DNA of 5,974 nt from CAYYBZ01 sp964470285 [NCBI: uncultured Oligoflexia bacterium] (GTDB taxonomy: Bacteria > Bdellovibrionota_G > CAYYBZ01): positions 1 to 5,974 of the forward strand of contig CAYYBZ010000145.1 in NCBI GenBank assembly GCA_964470285.1, written 5' to 3'. Both the position numbers and the translations under genes were made by a program. The notes below the pieces were generated by a model that saw nothing but the letters and a program-made list of their open reading frames with translations, did not search any database and had not been told where the DNA came from. Positions 1 to 5,974 of the stretch are shown piece by piece; position 1 is the stretch's first letter, and each line of letters begins with the position of its first letter.

Positions 1-117
1 CTGATGTAATGATAGGGGGAGAGATGATCAGACTAAAAAATTGGGGAAAAAGTACTCATCTTTAGTTCAATTATTTCGAGAAGTTATTACGTCTATACAA
101 TTCTATAAGTTTTTAGA

Positions 118-147
118 TTGAATATTCACAAAAAAGTGGTACATTAT
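118..147 (+). promoter_or_regulatory. possible sigma-70-type promoter for the two-component operon
   Basis: A TTGAAT hexamer (118-123) is followed 16 bases later by TACATT (140-145), or 18 bases later by CATTAT (142-147). Both are imperfect -35/-10 matches. If used, transcription would start only a few bases before the kinase ATG at 156, giving a nearly leaderless mRNA. That would fit the absence of a Shine-Dalgarno there. In an AT-rich stretch such matches arise easily by chance, so this is a weak call. Confidence 0.25.
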
Positions 148-155
148 ACCCCGGT

Positions 156-1739
156 ATGGATGCGAGAATTGGGTTTAGTAAAAATCAGAGATTGAGATCG
201 GGAATAAATTCCCCGCATTTTGATTATCATGAATCATCCGGAAAAATAACGGATTATGCAAACAGTGGTTTGTCTCTTTCCGATTTTATTACGGAAACTT
301 TAAAGATTATCTCAAAATATGCGAAATCCCGGACAGTTAGTATTGATTTTGAAGAAGACAACAAACATTACAGCTGTTTGGGAAAATGGAGTAGAAATAA
401 AATATTCAACATTGAATTTAAGCAGATCAAAATTAGGGGAAATGAAAAGTTTTTAAGAGATTTTGAAAAACTTAAGCCAAATAAACACAATTCAGACGAT
501 TCGGTTTTGATCTCGCTGGTTCTGGGAAAAAGTACTTTCGGATACATTTCTTTAAAAGATTTTAATGTAAAAATTTCTGAAAAATACCTTGAATCGATTA
601 AAGATCTTATACAGTCATTTGTTCTTGCTCTGGCATACAGAAGGACGCAGGTAGCGCTTAGAGAAAGGGTAAAAGAACTTACATGTCTTTATGAATTGGC
701 AAAAATAGCTTCGAGTCCATACATTTCAGTAACAGAGATAATGAAAAAAACGGTTCATTTATTACCTCCGGCATGGTTGTATCCTGAATGCGCCGGAGGA
801 AAAATAGTTCTTGACGGCGTGTCTTTTTCGACACCCGGTTTTAAGAAATCATATCAAAAATTAGACTCGGAAATAAAAATAAAAAACAAGACGAGAGGGC
901 GCGTAGAGGTTTATTACAGTGAAAGAAAACCCGAACTCGATGAAGGTCCTTTTTTAAAGGAAGAACGTAATTTAATTAACGCCATAGCAAGGGAGCTGTC
1001 GTTAATAGTAGAGAGAAGAGAAGACCAAGAAGAAAAACAAAAACTCGAAGCTCAGATTATGCATGCGGACAGGCTTGCGACTATCGGCCAGCTGGCGGCC
1101 GGTGTCGCGCATGAGATCAACGAACCTCTGGCTAATATTCTGGGATTTGCCCAACTAGCTTCAAAATCCGAAAATATTTCCGAGCAGGCAGGTAAGGATA
1201 TAGATAAAATAATTTCTGCTTCAATGCACGCAAGGGAAGTTATAAGAAAACTTTTGGTTTTTTCAAGACAGACAATACCTTCCAAAGAAAAAATAAATAT
1301 AAATAAAATAATCGACGAAGGATTGTATTTCTTTGAGGCAAGGTGTTTAAAGCACGGAATTGAGCTTGTCAAAATATTCAAAAATGATTTATCTTCGATA
1401 ACTGCTGACGCTGCCCAGCTAAATCAGGTGCTTATAAATCTTGTAGTGAACGCTGTTCACGCAACACCTGAAGGCGGTAAAATTACTGTCAGCACTTATG
1501 AAAATGATGAAGGAGTTGGTTTCACAATATCCGATACCGGAGTCGGAATTAAAGAAGATATTTTGGATAAGATATTTTTGCCGTTTTTTACAACTAAAGA
1601 TGTCAATGAAGGGACAGGTCTTGGCCTTGCTGTGGTTCACGGTATAGTTTCTTCGCACGGGGGAAGTATTGACGTAGAAAGTGTTGCGGGTTTCGGTTCA
1701 ACTTTTAATGTTTTTTTACCCTTTAATAAAAAAGAGTAG
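156..1739 (+). CDS. soluble sensor histidine kinase (GAF-like sensor, HisKA, HATPase_c)
   Basis: This 527-aa kinase should autophosphorylate on histidine and pass the phosphate to the response regulator encoded next door. Residues 45-160 look like a GAF-type sensor fold. A helical linker (160-187) leads to a second sensor-like segment (about 190-288). The HisKA H-box has phospho-acceptor His319 in the context VAHEINEPL, where the usual HEINNP has Glu for the second Asn. The ATPase domain shows the N-box around Asn432, G1 box DTGVGI (460-465), F-box FFTTK (477-481) and G2 box GTGLG (486-490), so it looks catalytically complete. No membrane segment or signal peptide is visible, so it is probably cytoplasmic and senses an internal signal. 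The ATG at 156 has no Shine-Dalgarno. An in-frame stop at 114-116 rules out a much earlier start. The ligand cannot be read from the sequence. Confidence 0.95.
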   Translation: MDARIGFSKNQRLRSGINSPHFDYHESSGKITDYANSGLSLSDFITETLKIISKYAKSRTVSIDFEEDNKHYSCLGKWSRNKIFNIEFKQIKIRGNEKFLRDFEKLKPNKHNSDDSVLISLVLGKSTFGYISLKDFNVKISEKYLESIKDLIQSFVLALAYRRTQVALRERVKELTCLYELAKIASSPYISVTEIMKKTVHLLPPAWLYPECAGGKIVLDGVSFSTPGFKKSYQKLDSEIKIKNKTRGRVEVYYSERKPELDEGPFLKEERNLINAIARELSLIVERREDQEEKQKLEAQIMHADRLATIGQLAAGVAHEINEPLANILGFAQLASKSENISEQAGKDIDKIISASMHAREVIRKLLVFSRQTIPSKEKININKIIDEGLYFFEARCLKHGIELVKIFKNDLSSITADAAQLNQVLINLVVNAVHATPEGGKITVSTYENDEGVGFTISDTGVGIKEDILDKIFLPFFTTKDVNEGTGLGLAVVHGIVSSHGGSIDVESVAGFGSTFNVFLPFNKKE

Positions 1740-1756
1740 ATAAGCGGGTTATTAAT

Positions 1757-3100
1757 ATGAATACGGACAACATTAACAGAAAAATGCTTATAGTGGACGA
1801 TTCTTTAGATACGCTCGAGCTTCTTAACAGAAACCTGTCAGGTTGCGGATATGTTGTTCATGCCGCAAACAATGTTGATGAAGCCCTAAGATTAATTGAT
1901 TCTGTAGAACTTGATGTTGTAATAACAGATTTAAAAATGCCGAAAGGTTCGGGCATGGATCTTGTAAAATATGTTAAAGAAAATAAACCCGATACTCAGG
2001 TTATGATGATAACCGGTTATGCTACTGTCGAAGGTGCGGTTAAAGCCGTTAAGGCGGGCGCTGAAGAATATCTTAGCAAACCTTTTACCGATGAAGAACT
2101 TTTTAGCGCGGTTGAATCAGCTTTAAAAAAATTGGATATCAGAAGAAAATTAAACGATATCGGGAATGAACCCGAGAAAGTTAAGGGAATAATAGGGAAA
2201 TCCGCTGTAATGAGAAGAATTTATAATGAAATTGAAAAGGCATCCAAAAGCGATGCGACGGTTATAGTTACCGGTGATAGTGGCACAGGTAAAGAGTTGG
2301 TTGCAAGAGCGATTCACTATTCGAGCAAAAGAGGGCGGGCGCCGTTTGTACCCGTTAATTGCGGAGGCATTCCCGAGGGCCTTTTAGAGAGCGAACTCTT
2401 CGGTCATGTAAGGGGAGCATTTACCGGAGCGACGGAAACCAGGGCCGGATTTTTTCAAACCGCAGAAGGCGGTACGATATTCCTTGATGAGATAAGTGAA
2501 ACTTCCCTCCAAATGCAGGTTAAACTTCTTCGAGTGCTTCAGGACGGAGAAATAACCATGGTGGGGGCGACAAAATCCAACAGGGCAGATATCAGAATTA
2601 TAGCAGCTACCAATAAAGATCTTGAAAAGATGGTCCGCAGGGGGTCTTTCAGGGAAGATCTTTTTTTCAGGTTAAATGTAATTAACATTAATGTCCCCGC
2701 TTTGAGAGAAAGGGGAGATGATATATTCCTTTTAACACGCCATTTTCTAAACAAGTTTTCAAACGGGAACAGAGGGAAAATACCCGAATTCCAGGATGAA
2801 GCGCTTTCCGTAATGAAAAAATATAACTGGCCGGGAAATGTAAGAGAGCTTGAAAATATGATACAAAGGCTCGTTGTTATGAAAGAGGGTGACACTATCG
2901 ACGTTACTGATCTTCCAAGGCACATGAAAGCATCTCTCCCAAGGGTTTCGGGATTGGACAGAACCCTTGCTGAAGTTGAAGCGGAATATATCAAAACTGT
3001 GCTTGAAAGCGTTAACGGTAACAAAACCAAGGCATCCAAGATACTCGGGATAGACAGAAAAACACTACGGGAAAAAATTAAGAACAGACAAATTTCATGA
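1757..3100 (+). CDS. NtrC-family sigma-54-dependent response regulator
   Basis: A 447-aa transcription activator, full length for the family, and the likely partner of the kinase that ends 17 bases upstream. The receiver domain (about 8-122) has the acidic pair Asp14/Asp15, phospho-acceptor Asp58 (in TDLKMP), Thr86 and Lys108. The AAA+ domain (about 143-375) has Walker A GDSGTGKE (173-180), an intact GAFTGA sigma-54 contact loop (220-225), Walker B with Asp244/Glu245, and the FREDLFFRLNV segment with arginine-finger candidates Arg299 and Arg305. The C-terminus (about 403-443) is a Fis-type helix-turn-helix (NKTKASKILGIDRKTLREKI). All catalytic motifs are present, so it should hydrolyse ATP and open sigma-54 promoters. 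A consensus sigma-54 promoter lies 172 bases past its stop and is the obvious target. The ATG at 1757 has only a weak GCGGG-type ribosome site, so translational coupling to the kinase gene is possible. Confidence 0.97.
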   Translation: MNTDNINRKMLIVDDSLDTLELLNRNLSGCGYVVHAANNVDEALRLIDSVELDVVITDLKMPKGSGMDLVKYVKENKPDTQVMMITGYATVEGAVKAVKAGAEEYLSKPFTDEELFSAVESALKKLDIRRKLNDIGNEPEKVKGIIGKSAVMRRIYNEIEKASKSDATVIVTGDSGTGKELVARAIHYSSKRGRAPFVPVNCGGIPEGLLESELFGHVRGAFTGATETRAGFFQTAEGGTIFLDEISETSLQMQVKLLRVLQDGEITMVGATKSNRADIRIIAATNKDLEKMVRRGSFREDLFFRLNVININVPALRERGDDIFLLTRHFLNKFSNGNRGKIPEFQDEALSVMKKYNWPGNVRELENMIQRLVVMKEGDTIDVTDLPRHMKASLPRVSGLDRTLAEVEAEYIKTVLESVNGNKTKASKILGIDRKTLREKIKNRQIS

Positions 3101-3108
3101 ATTCTGAG

Positions 3109-3123
3109 GGGGAATATCTCCCC
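3109..3123 (+). other. small GC-rich stem-loop after the regulator gene
   Basis: GGGGA (3109-3113) can pair with TCCCC (3119-3123) around a five-base loop, nine bases after the regulator stop codon. No T-run follows directly. An A/T-only stem (3129-3135 with 3148-3154) lies further on. This could slow or partly end transcription, or protect the 3' end, but it is not a classic intrinsic terminator. Confidence 0.25.
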
Positions 3124-3168
3124 GCCGGAGAAAAAATACTCAATGAATTTTTCTTGAATAAGATCAGT

Positions 3169-3180
3169 TTGTTTTAACAA
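3169..3180. promoter_or_regulatory. candidate upstream activator site (inverted repeat)
   Basis: TTGTT and AACAA form a perfect 5-bp inverted repeat with a 2-base spacer. It lies about 92 bases upstream of the sigma-54 promoter's -24 element, the distance range in which NtrC-type activators usually bind. Fis-type helix-turn-helix dimers bind such dyads. There is only one copy and the region is AT-rich, so the assignment is speculative. Confidence 0.25.
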
Positions 3181-3271
3181 TTCATATAATTCCGTTTTTA
3201 TTATCAAATAATAATTAAATAAATCAAAAGCTTATACTCTACATTTCCGTAAATTTACCTTTTTTCATTTC

Positions 3272-3287
3272 TGGCATACAGATTGCT
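3272..3287 (+). promoter_or_regulatory. sigma-54 (-24/-12) promoter of the cysteine-protein/NuoEF operon
   Basis: TGGCATACAGATTGCT matches the sigma-54 consensus TGGCAYRN4TTGCW at every fixed position. The GG (3273-3274) and GC (3285-3286) dinucleotides have the required 10-base gap. Transcription should start near 3298, leaving a leader of about 50 bases before the ATG at 3350. The site lies in the intergenic region just after a sigma-54 activator gene, which makes chance occurrence unlikely. The inferred regulator is the product of 1757-3100. Confidence 0.85.
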
Positions 3288-3349
3288 TAAGCTTTGTGAG
3301 GTTTTGTAAAAATTCTATTCCGACATAATTAAACGGGAGGAGAACAGAA

Positions 3350-3634
3350 ATGAAAGAATCAGGCATTTGTATTAACTGTGTAAACAAAGGAAATTGCGGC
3401 TTTTCTTCGAATTTAAATCAGGTTGTGAATTTCTGCGAGGAGTACGAGCTGGCTTCAAGTCCTGAAAAAAAATATAAATATGAAAGTGATGAATTAAAGG
3501 ACAAAAACATTATTTTAACCTCGGAATATGACTACGGCGAATCAAAAGGTCTTTGCATGAACTGCGAAGATAAAGAAATTTGTTCGGTAAAAAAAACTCA
3601 CAGTGGACTTCAGTTTTGCGAAAGCTATCTTTAA
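3350..3634 (+). CDS. small cysteine-rich protein with two Cx2Cx5CxnC motifs
   Basis: A 94-aa hypothetical protein and the first gene behind the sigma-54 promoter. It has the best ribosome site in the window (GGGAGGAG, 3335-3342, seven bases before the ATG). It contains two copies of a four-cysteine motif: Cys7, 10, 16, 29 (Cx2Cx5Cx12C, then EEY) and Cys69, 72, 78, 90 (Cx2Cx5Cx11C, then ESY). They are joined by a charged, lysine-rich linker (about 34-66). All eight cysteines fall in the two motifs, which points to two metal or iron-sulfur sites, zinc being the alternative. No signal peptide or membrane segment is seen, so it is probably cytoplasmic. It is a paralogue of the next gene. I do not recognise a named family. 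Its operon position suggests an accessory or electron-transfer role for the NuoEF-type enzyme, which is inference. Confidence 0.88.
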   Translation: MKESGICINCVNKGNCGFSSNLNQVVNFCEEYELASSPEKKYKYESDELKDKNIILTSEYDYGESKGLCMNCEDKEICSVKKTHSGLQFCESYL

Positions 3635-3651
3635 GAATATAAACAAATTTT

Positions 3652-3951
3652 ATGGATGAACACGGTAAATACAACGATCTTTGCGCAACATGTATTTACG
3701 GCGATGAGTGCGTAAGAAGAAAGAGGAACGGCAACCCCGTTTATTACTGTGAAGAGTTCGAATATTCTATTGATCCCCCGACAAAACCGTTTCAAAAACA
3801 CGTTCAGAATATAGGATCCGAATTGGATAGTGCAGAAGTCAATGATGAACGGGGAAATCCTATAGGACTTTGTGTAAACTGCTCGGTCAGAAAGAGCTGC
3901 AAGCATCCTAGGCCGATGGGCGGTGTGTGGCATTGCGAGGATTACGAATAA
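3652..3951 (+). CDS. small cysteine-rich protein, paralogue of the preceding gene
   Basis: A 99-aa hypothetical protein with the same architecture as its upstream neighbour: Cys11, 14, 20, 33 (Cx2Cx5Cx12C, then EEF) and Cys74, 77, 83, 95 (Cx2Cx5Cx11C, then EDYE at the C-terminus). The second motif has the form GLCVNC...GGVWHCEDYE and closely resembles the second motif of the neighbour (GLCMNC...GLQFCESYL). The linker (about 36-68) differs, and all eight cysteines belong to the motifs. It starts 17 bases after the preceding stop without a recognisable Shine-Dalgarno, so translation is probably coupled. It is followed 23 bases later by the NuoE-like gene. A metal or iron-sulfur binding role is inferred from the cysteine spacing only; the function is unknown. 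Confidence 0.87.
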   Translation: MDEHGKYNDLCATCIYGDECVRRKRNGNPVYYCEEFEYSIDPPTKPFQKHVQNIGSELDSAEVNDERGNPIGLCVNCSVRKSCKHPRPMGGVWHCEDYE

Positions 3952-3974
3952 AATATTTTAATCGGGTAGATTTT

Positions 3975-4829
3975 ATGAATGAGGAAACAGTAGGAAAGAT
4001 AGTAGAAAAATTTAAATCACGAAAGGGCGGGTTAATTTCCATACTTGAAGAGATTCAATCAAAATGCGGTTATCTCCCCAAAAAAGCACTTGAGGCCGTA
4101 TCTCAGAAAACAGGAAAATCCCTTGTGGACATTTATGGGGTCGCAACTTTTTACAAATCTTTCAGCCTTAAACCCCGCGGGAAACATCTAATCTCAGTTT
4201 GTCTGGGTACAGCATGTCATGTTCACAACGCACCCGGAGTAGCCGAAGAATTTGAGAATTTGCTGTTGATTAAATCGGGCGAAACTACAAAAGACGGGAA
4301 GTTTACCCTTGAGACGGTAAACTGTCTTGGTGCATGTGCGCTTGGTCCGATTGTAATGGTTGACGGCCATTATTTTTCGCACGTAAAAAAAACCAAAGTA
4401 AGAGGCATTATCAAGCAGGTAAAAGAGGGGTTTGACTACACAGGGAGAGATTCCAATGGAACGGTTTTCCCTGTTAATGTGAATTGTTCCAAATGTAATC
4501 ATTCCCTTATGGATATGGAAAACAAAATAGATGGCCATTCTGCGGTAAGGGTAACGGTTGCTTTCGGTAAAAAACACGGATGGTTGAGGCTTTCCTCGCT
4601 TTATGGGAGCCATTCAGTTGAATCCGAATATGAAATTCCCAAGGATACTATAGTTAATTTTTTCTGCCCTTTCTGCCACGCTGAGCTTATCAGCTCAACA
4701 GACTGTGCGAAGTGCGAAGCCCCGATGGTTCCTTTGATGGTAGGCAGGGGTGGTCTAATCAGAGTATGTTCAAGAAAGGGATGTGGGGAGCATATGCTTG
4801 TGCTCGATAGTAATGAAATTGATAATTGA
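3975..4829 (+). CDS. nuoE: NuoE/HydC-like [2Fe-2S] subunit with C-terminal zinc-ribbon-like extension
   Basis: A 284-aa homologue of the NuoE (24-kDa) / HydC / HndA subunit, which carries electrons between the flavoprotein and other clusters of NAD(P)-linked oxidoreductases. Residues 1-155 form the usual helical segment plus thioredoxin-like domain. The four [2Fe-2S] ligands are intact: Cys76 and Cys81 (CLGTAC), Cys117 and Cys121 (CLGAC). Ordinary members end near residue 160. Here about 125 more residues follow, with Cys171/174, Cys231/234, Cys244/247 and Cys265/270, resembling one or two zinc ribbons or rubredoxin-like knuckles. The reading frame is open upstream to 3927, but the ATG at 3975 gives the normal family N-terminus and avoids overlap with the preceding gene. 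The ribosome site is weak (CGGGTAG). The symbol is family-level: the neighbouring flavoprotein favours a hydrogenase or formate dehydrogenase module over respiratory complex I. Confidence 0.93.
   Translation: MNEETVGKIVEKFKSRKGGLISILEEIQSKCGYLPKKALEAVSQKTGKSLVDIYGVATFYKSFSLKPRGKHLISVCLGTACHVHNAPGVAEEFENLLLIKSGETTKDGKFTLETVNCLGACALGPIVMVDGHYFSHVKKTKVRGIIKQVKEGFDYTGRDSNGTVFPVNVNCSKCNHSLMDMENKIDGHSAVRVTVAFGKKHGWLRLSSLYGSHSVESEYEIPKDTIVNFFCPFCHAELISSTDCAKCEAPMVPLMVGRGGLIRVCSRKGCGEHMLVLDSNEIDN
4437..4826 (+). other. C-terminal cysteine-pair domain of the NuoE-like protein
   Basis: Residues about 155-284 lie outside the NuoE fold. The four cysteine pairs are CSKC (171-174), CPFC (231-234), CAKC (244-247) and CSRKGC (265-270). 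The first two pairs flank a roughly 55-residue segment likely to be beta-rich (186-229), and the last two are close together as in zinc ribbons. The domain is in frame with no stop or sign of frameshift, so it is a genuine fusion. Its function is unknown; a structural zinc site or a docking surface for a partner is plausible. Confidence 0.7.
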
Positions 4830-4867
4830 ATTAAGAGTCATTGAATTTAAGGGGAAAGACACAGAAA

Positions 4868-5974
4868 ATGTTAAAGATTATGAAACCTGAAGATTTTGAG
4901 AGTTACAGGAAAAAAATAATCAAAAATCACAATTCTGGAAATCCAACCATAATAATCTCCGCAGGGACATGCGGCCAGGCAAGCGGTGCAAACGAACTGA
5001 TAAGGGCTTCCAAAAAAGAACTACTGGAGCGCGGACTGACGGATAAAATCAATCTTAGAATAACCGGATGCCATGGATTTTGCGAGATGGAACCATCAAT
5101 ACTTATAAAACCCGGGGAAATATTCTATCCGAAAATAGGGCCTGAAAATATCCAAAGAATAATTGATGCCTTGCTAAAGGGTGAAATTTTAACAGATATG
5201 CTCTACAGGCTGGAGAGTAACGGGAAGACCTTTGAAAAGCAGTCAGATATTCCCTTTTTCAGGGCGCAGAGAAGAACACTGCTGAGCATGAATGAAGATA
5301 TCGATCCCATTCATATCAGCGATTATATTGCGGCAGGGGGTTACCGCGCTCTTGTAGAGATTTTTAAGGTTAAGCCCGGAAGAATAATAGAAGAAATAAA
5401 AAAATCCGGCCTTAGGGGGAGAGGGGGAGCAGGATTTCCTACCGGTATAAAATGGGAGCTTCTTACAAGGTCACGCTCGGATAACGGTAAATATCTTGTT
5501 TGCAATGCCGATGAAGGAGACCCGGGTGCTTACATGGATAGATGCCTTCTTGAAGGTAACCCGCATAGCATAATAGAAGGCATGATTATAGGGGCTTTTG
5601 CTACAGGTGCTACCGAAGGGGTCATTTATGTGCGTAACGAATATCCCCTGGCGATAAAACATCTTGTTATAGCCCTGAGGCAGGCTAAGTCTCTCGGTTT
5701 CCTTGGCGAAAAAATAATGGGTAAGGATGACTTTTCGTTTGATGTCAGAATAGTAAGGGGTGCCGGGGCGTTTGTTTGCGGCGAAGAGACGGCCCTTGTA
5801 AGATCTATAGAAGGTACGATGGGGGAACCCAGGCAAAGACCCCCGTTTCCCGTTGAAAAAGGAATTGACGGCAAGCCAACCGCAATAAATAACGTCGAAA
5901 CATGGGCCAATATACCCCACATTATTAACAGGGGATGTGAGGTCTTCTCAAAAATAGGGACAAAGAATAATTCT
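4868..5974 (+). CDS. nuoF: NuoF-like NAD(P)/FMN flavoprotein subunit, HydB/HndC type (3' end missing)
   Basis: 369 codons are open to the window edge with no stop, so the gene is partial at its 3' end. The family binds FMN and NAD(P)H and exchanges electrons with iron-sulfur clusters; in HydB-type enzymes it is the proposed bifurcation site. An N-terminal thioredoxin-like [2Fe-2S] domain (about 25-110) has Cys35 (GTCGQASGA), Cys68 and Cys72 (CHGFC), only three of the usual four cysteines. The flavoprotein core begins near 150, with the FMN/NAD glycine-rich stretch GLRGRGGAGFPTGIKWE (181-197), NADEGDPGAYMDR (213-225), GAGAFVCGEETAL (298-310) and NNVETW (341-346). The GDPGA-x-MDR form and the N-terminal extension are typical of HydB/HndC/formate dehydrogenase flavoproteins, unlike classic NuoF. 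The missing part should hold the SLBB domain, a [4Fe-4S] site and perhaps ferredoxin domains. The ATG at 4868 follows AAGGGG (4849-4854) at a longish 13 bases; the ATG at 4880 is an alternative. The symbol is family-level. Confidence 0.95.
   Translation, partial: MLKIMKPEDFESYRKKIIKNHNSGNPTIIISAGTCGQASGANELIRASKKELLERGLTDKINLRITGCHGFCEMEPSILIKPGEIFYPKIGPENIQRIIDALLKGEILTDMLYRLESNGKTFEKQSDIPFFRAQRRTLLSMNEDIDPIHISDYIAAGGYRALVEIFKVKPGRIIEEIKKSGLRGRGGAGFPTGIKWELLTRSRSDNGKYLVCNADEGDPGAYMDRCLLEGNPHSIIEGMIIGAFATGATEGVIYVRNEYPLAIKHLVIALRQAKSLGFLGEKIMGKDDFSFDVRIVRGAGAFVCGEETALVRSIEGTMGEPRQRPPFPVEKGIDGKPTAINNVETWANIPHIINRGCEVFSKIGTKNNS

Noticed and set aside
3-65. A short open frame from the window edge ending in TAG at 63-65, possibly the tail of an upstream gene (about 20 residues, ending in KSTHL).
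   Set aside because: Too short to judge by composition or motif; open frames of this length are common by chance, and no family feature is visible.
31-66. ACTAAA (32-37) and TTTAGT (61-66) as a possible terminator hairpin.
   Set aside because: Only a 6-bp AT stem with a loop of more than 20 bases and no T-run; not convincing.
44-536. The 13-mer GGGAAAAAGTACT occurs at 44-56 and again at 524-536.
   Set aside because: A single 13-base match in a 6-kb AT-rich window is close to chance expectation, and the second copy is explained as coding sequence in the kinase.
2539-3207. A 222-codon open frame on the - strand.
   Set aside because: It is antisense to the well-supported sigma-54 activator gene, with no recognisable domain. 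It mirrors the coding constraint of the + strand gene.
3631-3933. A 100-codon - strand open frame over the second cysteine-rich gene.
   Set aside because: The + strand frame has the repeated cysteine motif shared with its neighbour, which a chance frame would not have.
4194-4613. A 139-codon open frame on the - strand inside the NuoE-like gene.
   Set aside because: A shadow of the + strand gene whose [2Fe-2S] motifs are clear; no family resemblance.
5471-5922. Two overlapping - strand open frames (149 and 98 codons).
   Set aside because: Both lie antisense to the NuoF-like flavoprotein, whose FMN/NAD motifs define the real frame.

Overview
The window reads almost entirely left to right: six protein genes on the + strand, the last cut by the window edge, and no convincing gene on the - strand. 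The sequence is AT-leaning (roughly 40% GC by eye). The combination of sigma-54 regulation, cysteine-rich iron-sulfur-type proteins and an NAD-linked electron-transfer module of the NuoE/NuoF (HydC/HydB, HndA/HndC) family suggests an anaerobic, probably Gram-negative bacterium with hydrogen, formate or syntrophic metabolism. Desulfobacterota or a related or candidate phylum would fit, but this is inference from gene content and no taxonomic marker is present.

Region 1 (1-3100) is regulatory. After about 155 bases without a convincing gene comes a soluble sensor histidine kinase (156-1739), then, 17 bases later, its likely partner: an NtrC-type response regulator with receiver, AAA+ sigma-54 activator and Fis-like DNA-binding domains (1757-3100).

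Region 2 (3101-3349) is a 249-base intergenic region. It holds a sigma-54 promoter (3272-3287) that matches the -24/-12 consensus at every fixed position, small palindromes upstream that could be activator sites, and a strong Shine-Dalgarno just before 3350.

Region 3 (3350-5974) is the probable target operon. Two small cysteine-rich paralogous proteins (94 and 99 aa) carry four copies of one motif, Cx2Cx5Cx11-12C followed by an acidic/aromatic tail. They are followed by a NuoE-like [2Fe-2S] subunit with an extra C-terminal zinc-ribbon-like domain, and by a HydB/HndC-type NuoF-like flavoprotein that continues past the window end.

Working model (inference): the kinase senses a cytoplasmic signal and phosphorylates the regulator. 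The regulator activates sigma-54 RNA polymerase at 3272-3287, producing an NAD(P)-linked oxidoreductase whose catalytic subunit (an [FeFe] hydrogenase or formate dehydrogenase is most likely) should lie just beyond the right edge. The two small cysteine proteins are of unknown function. Their position suggests an accessory, metal-handling or electron-transfer role in the same system.
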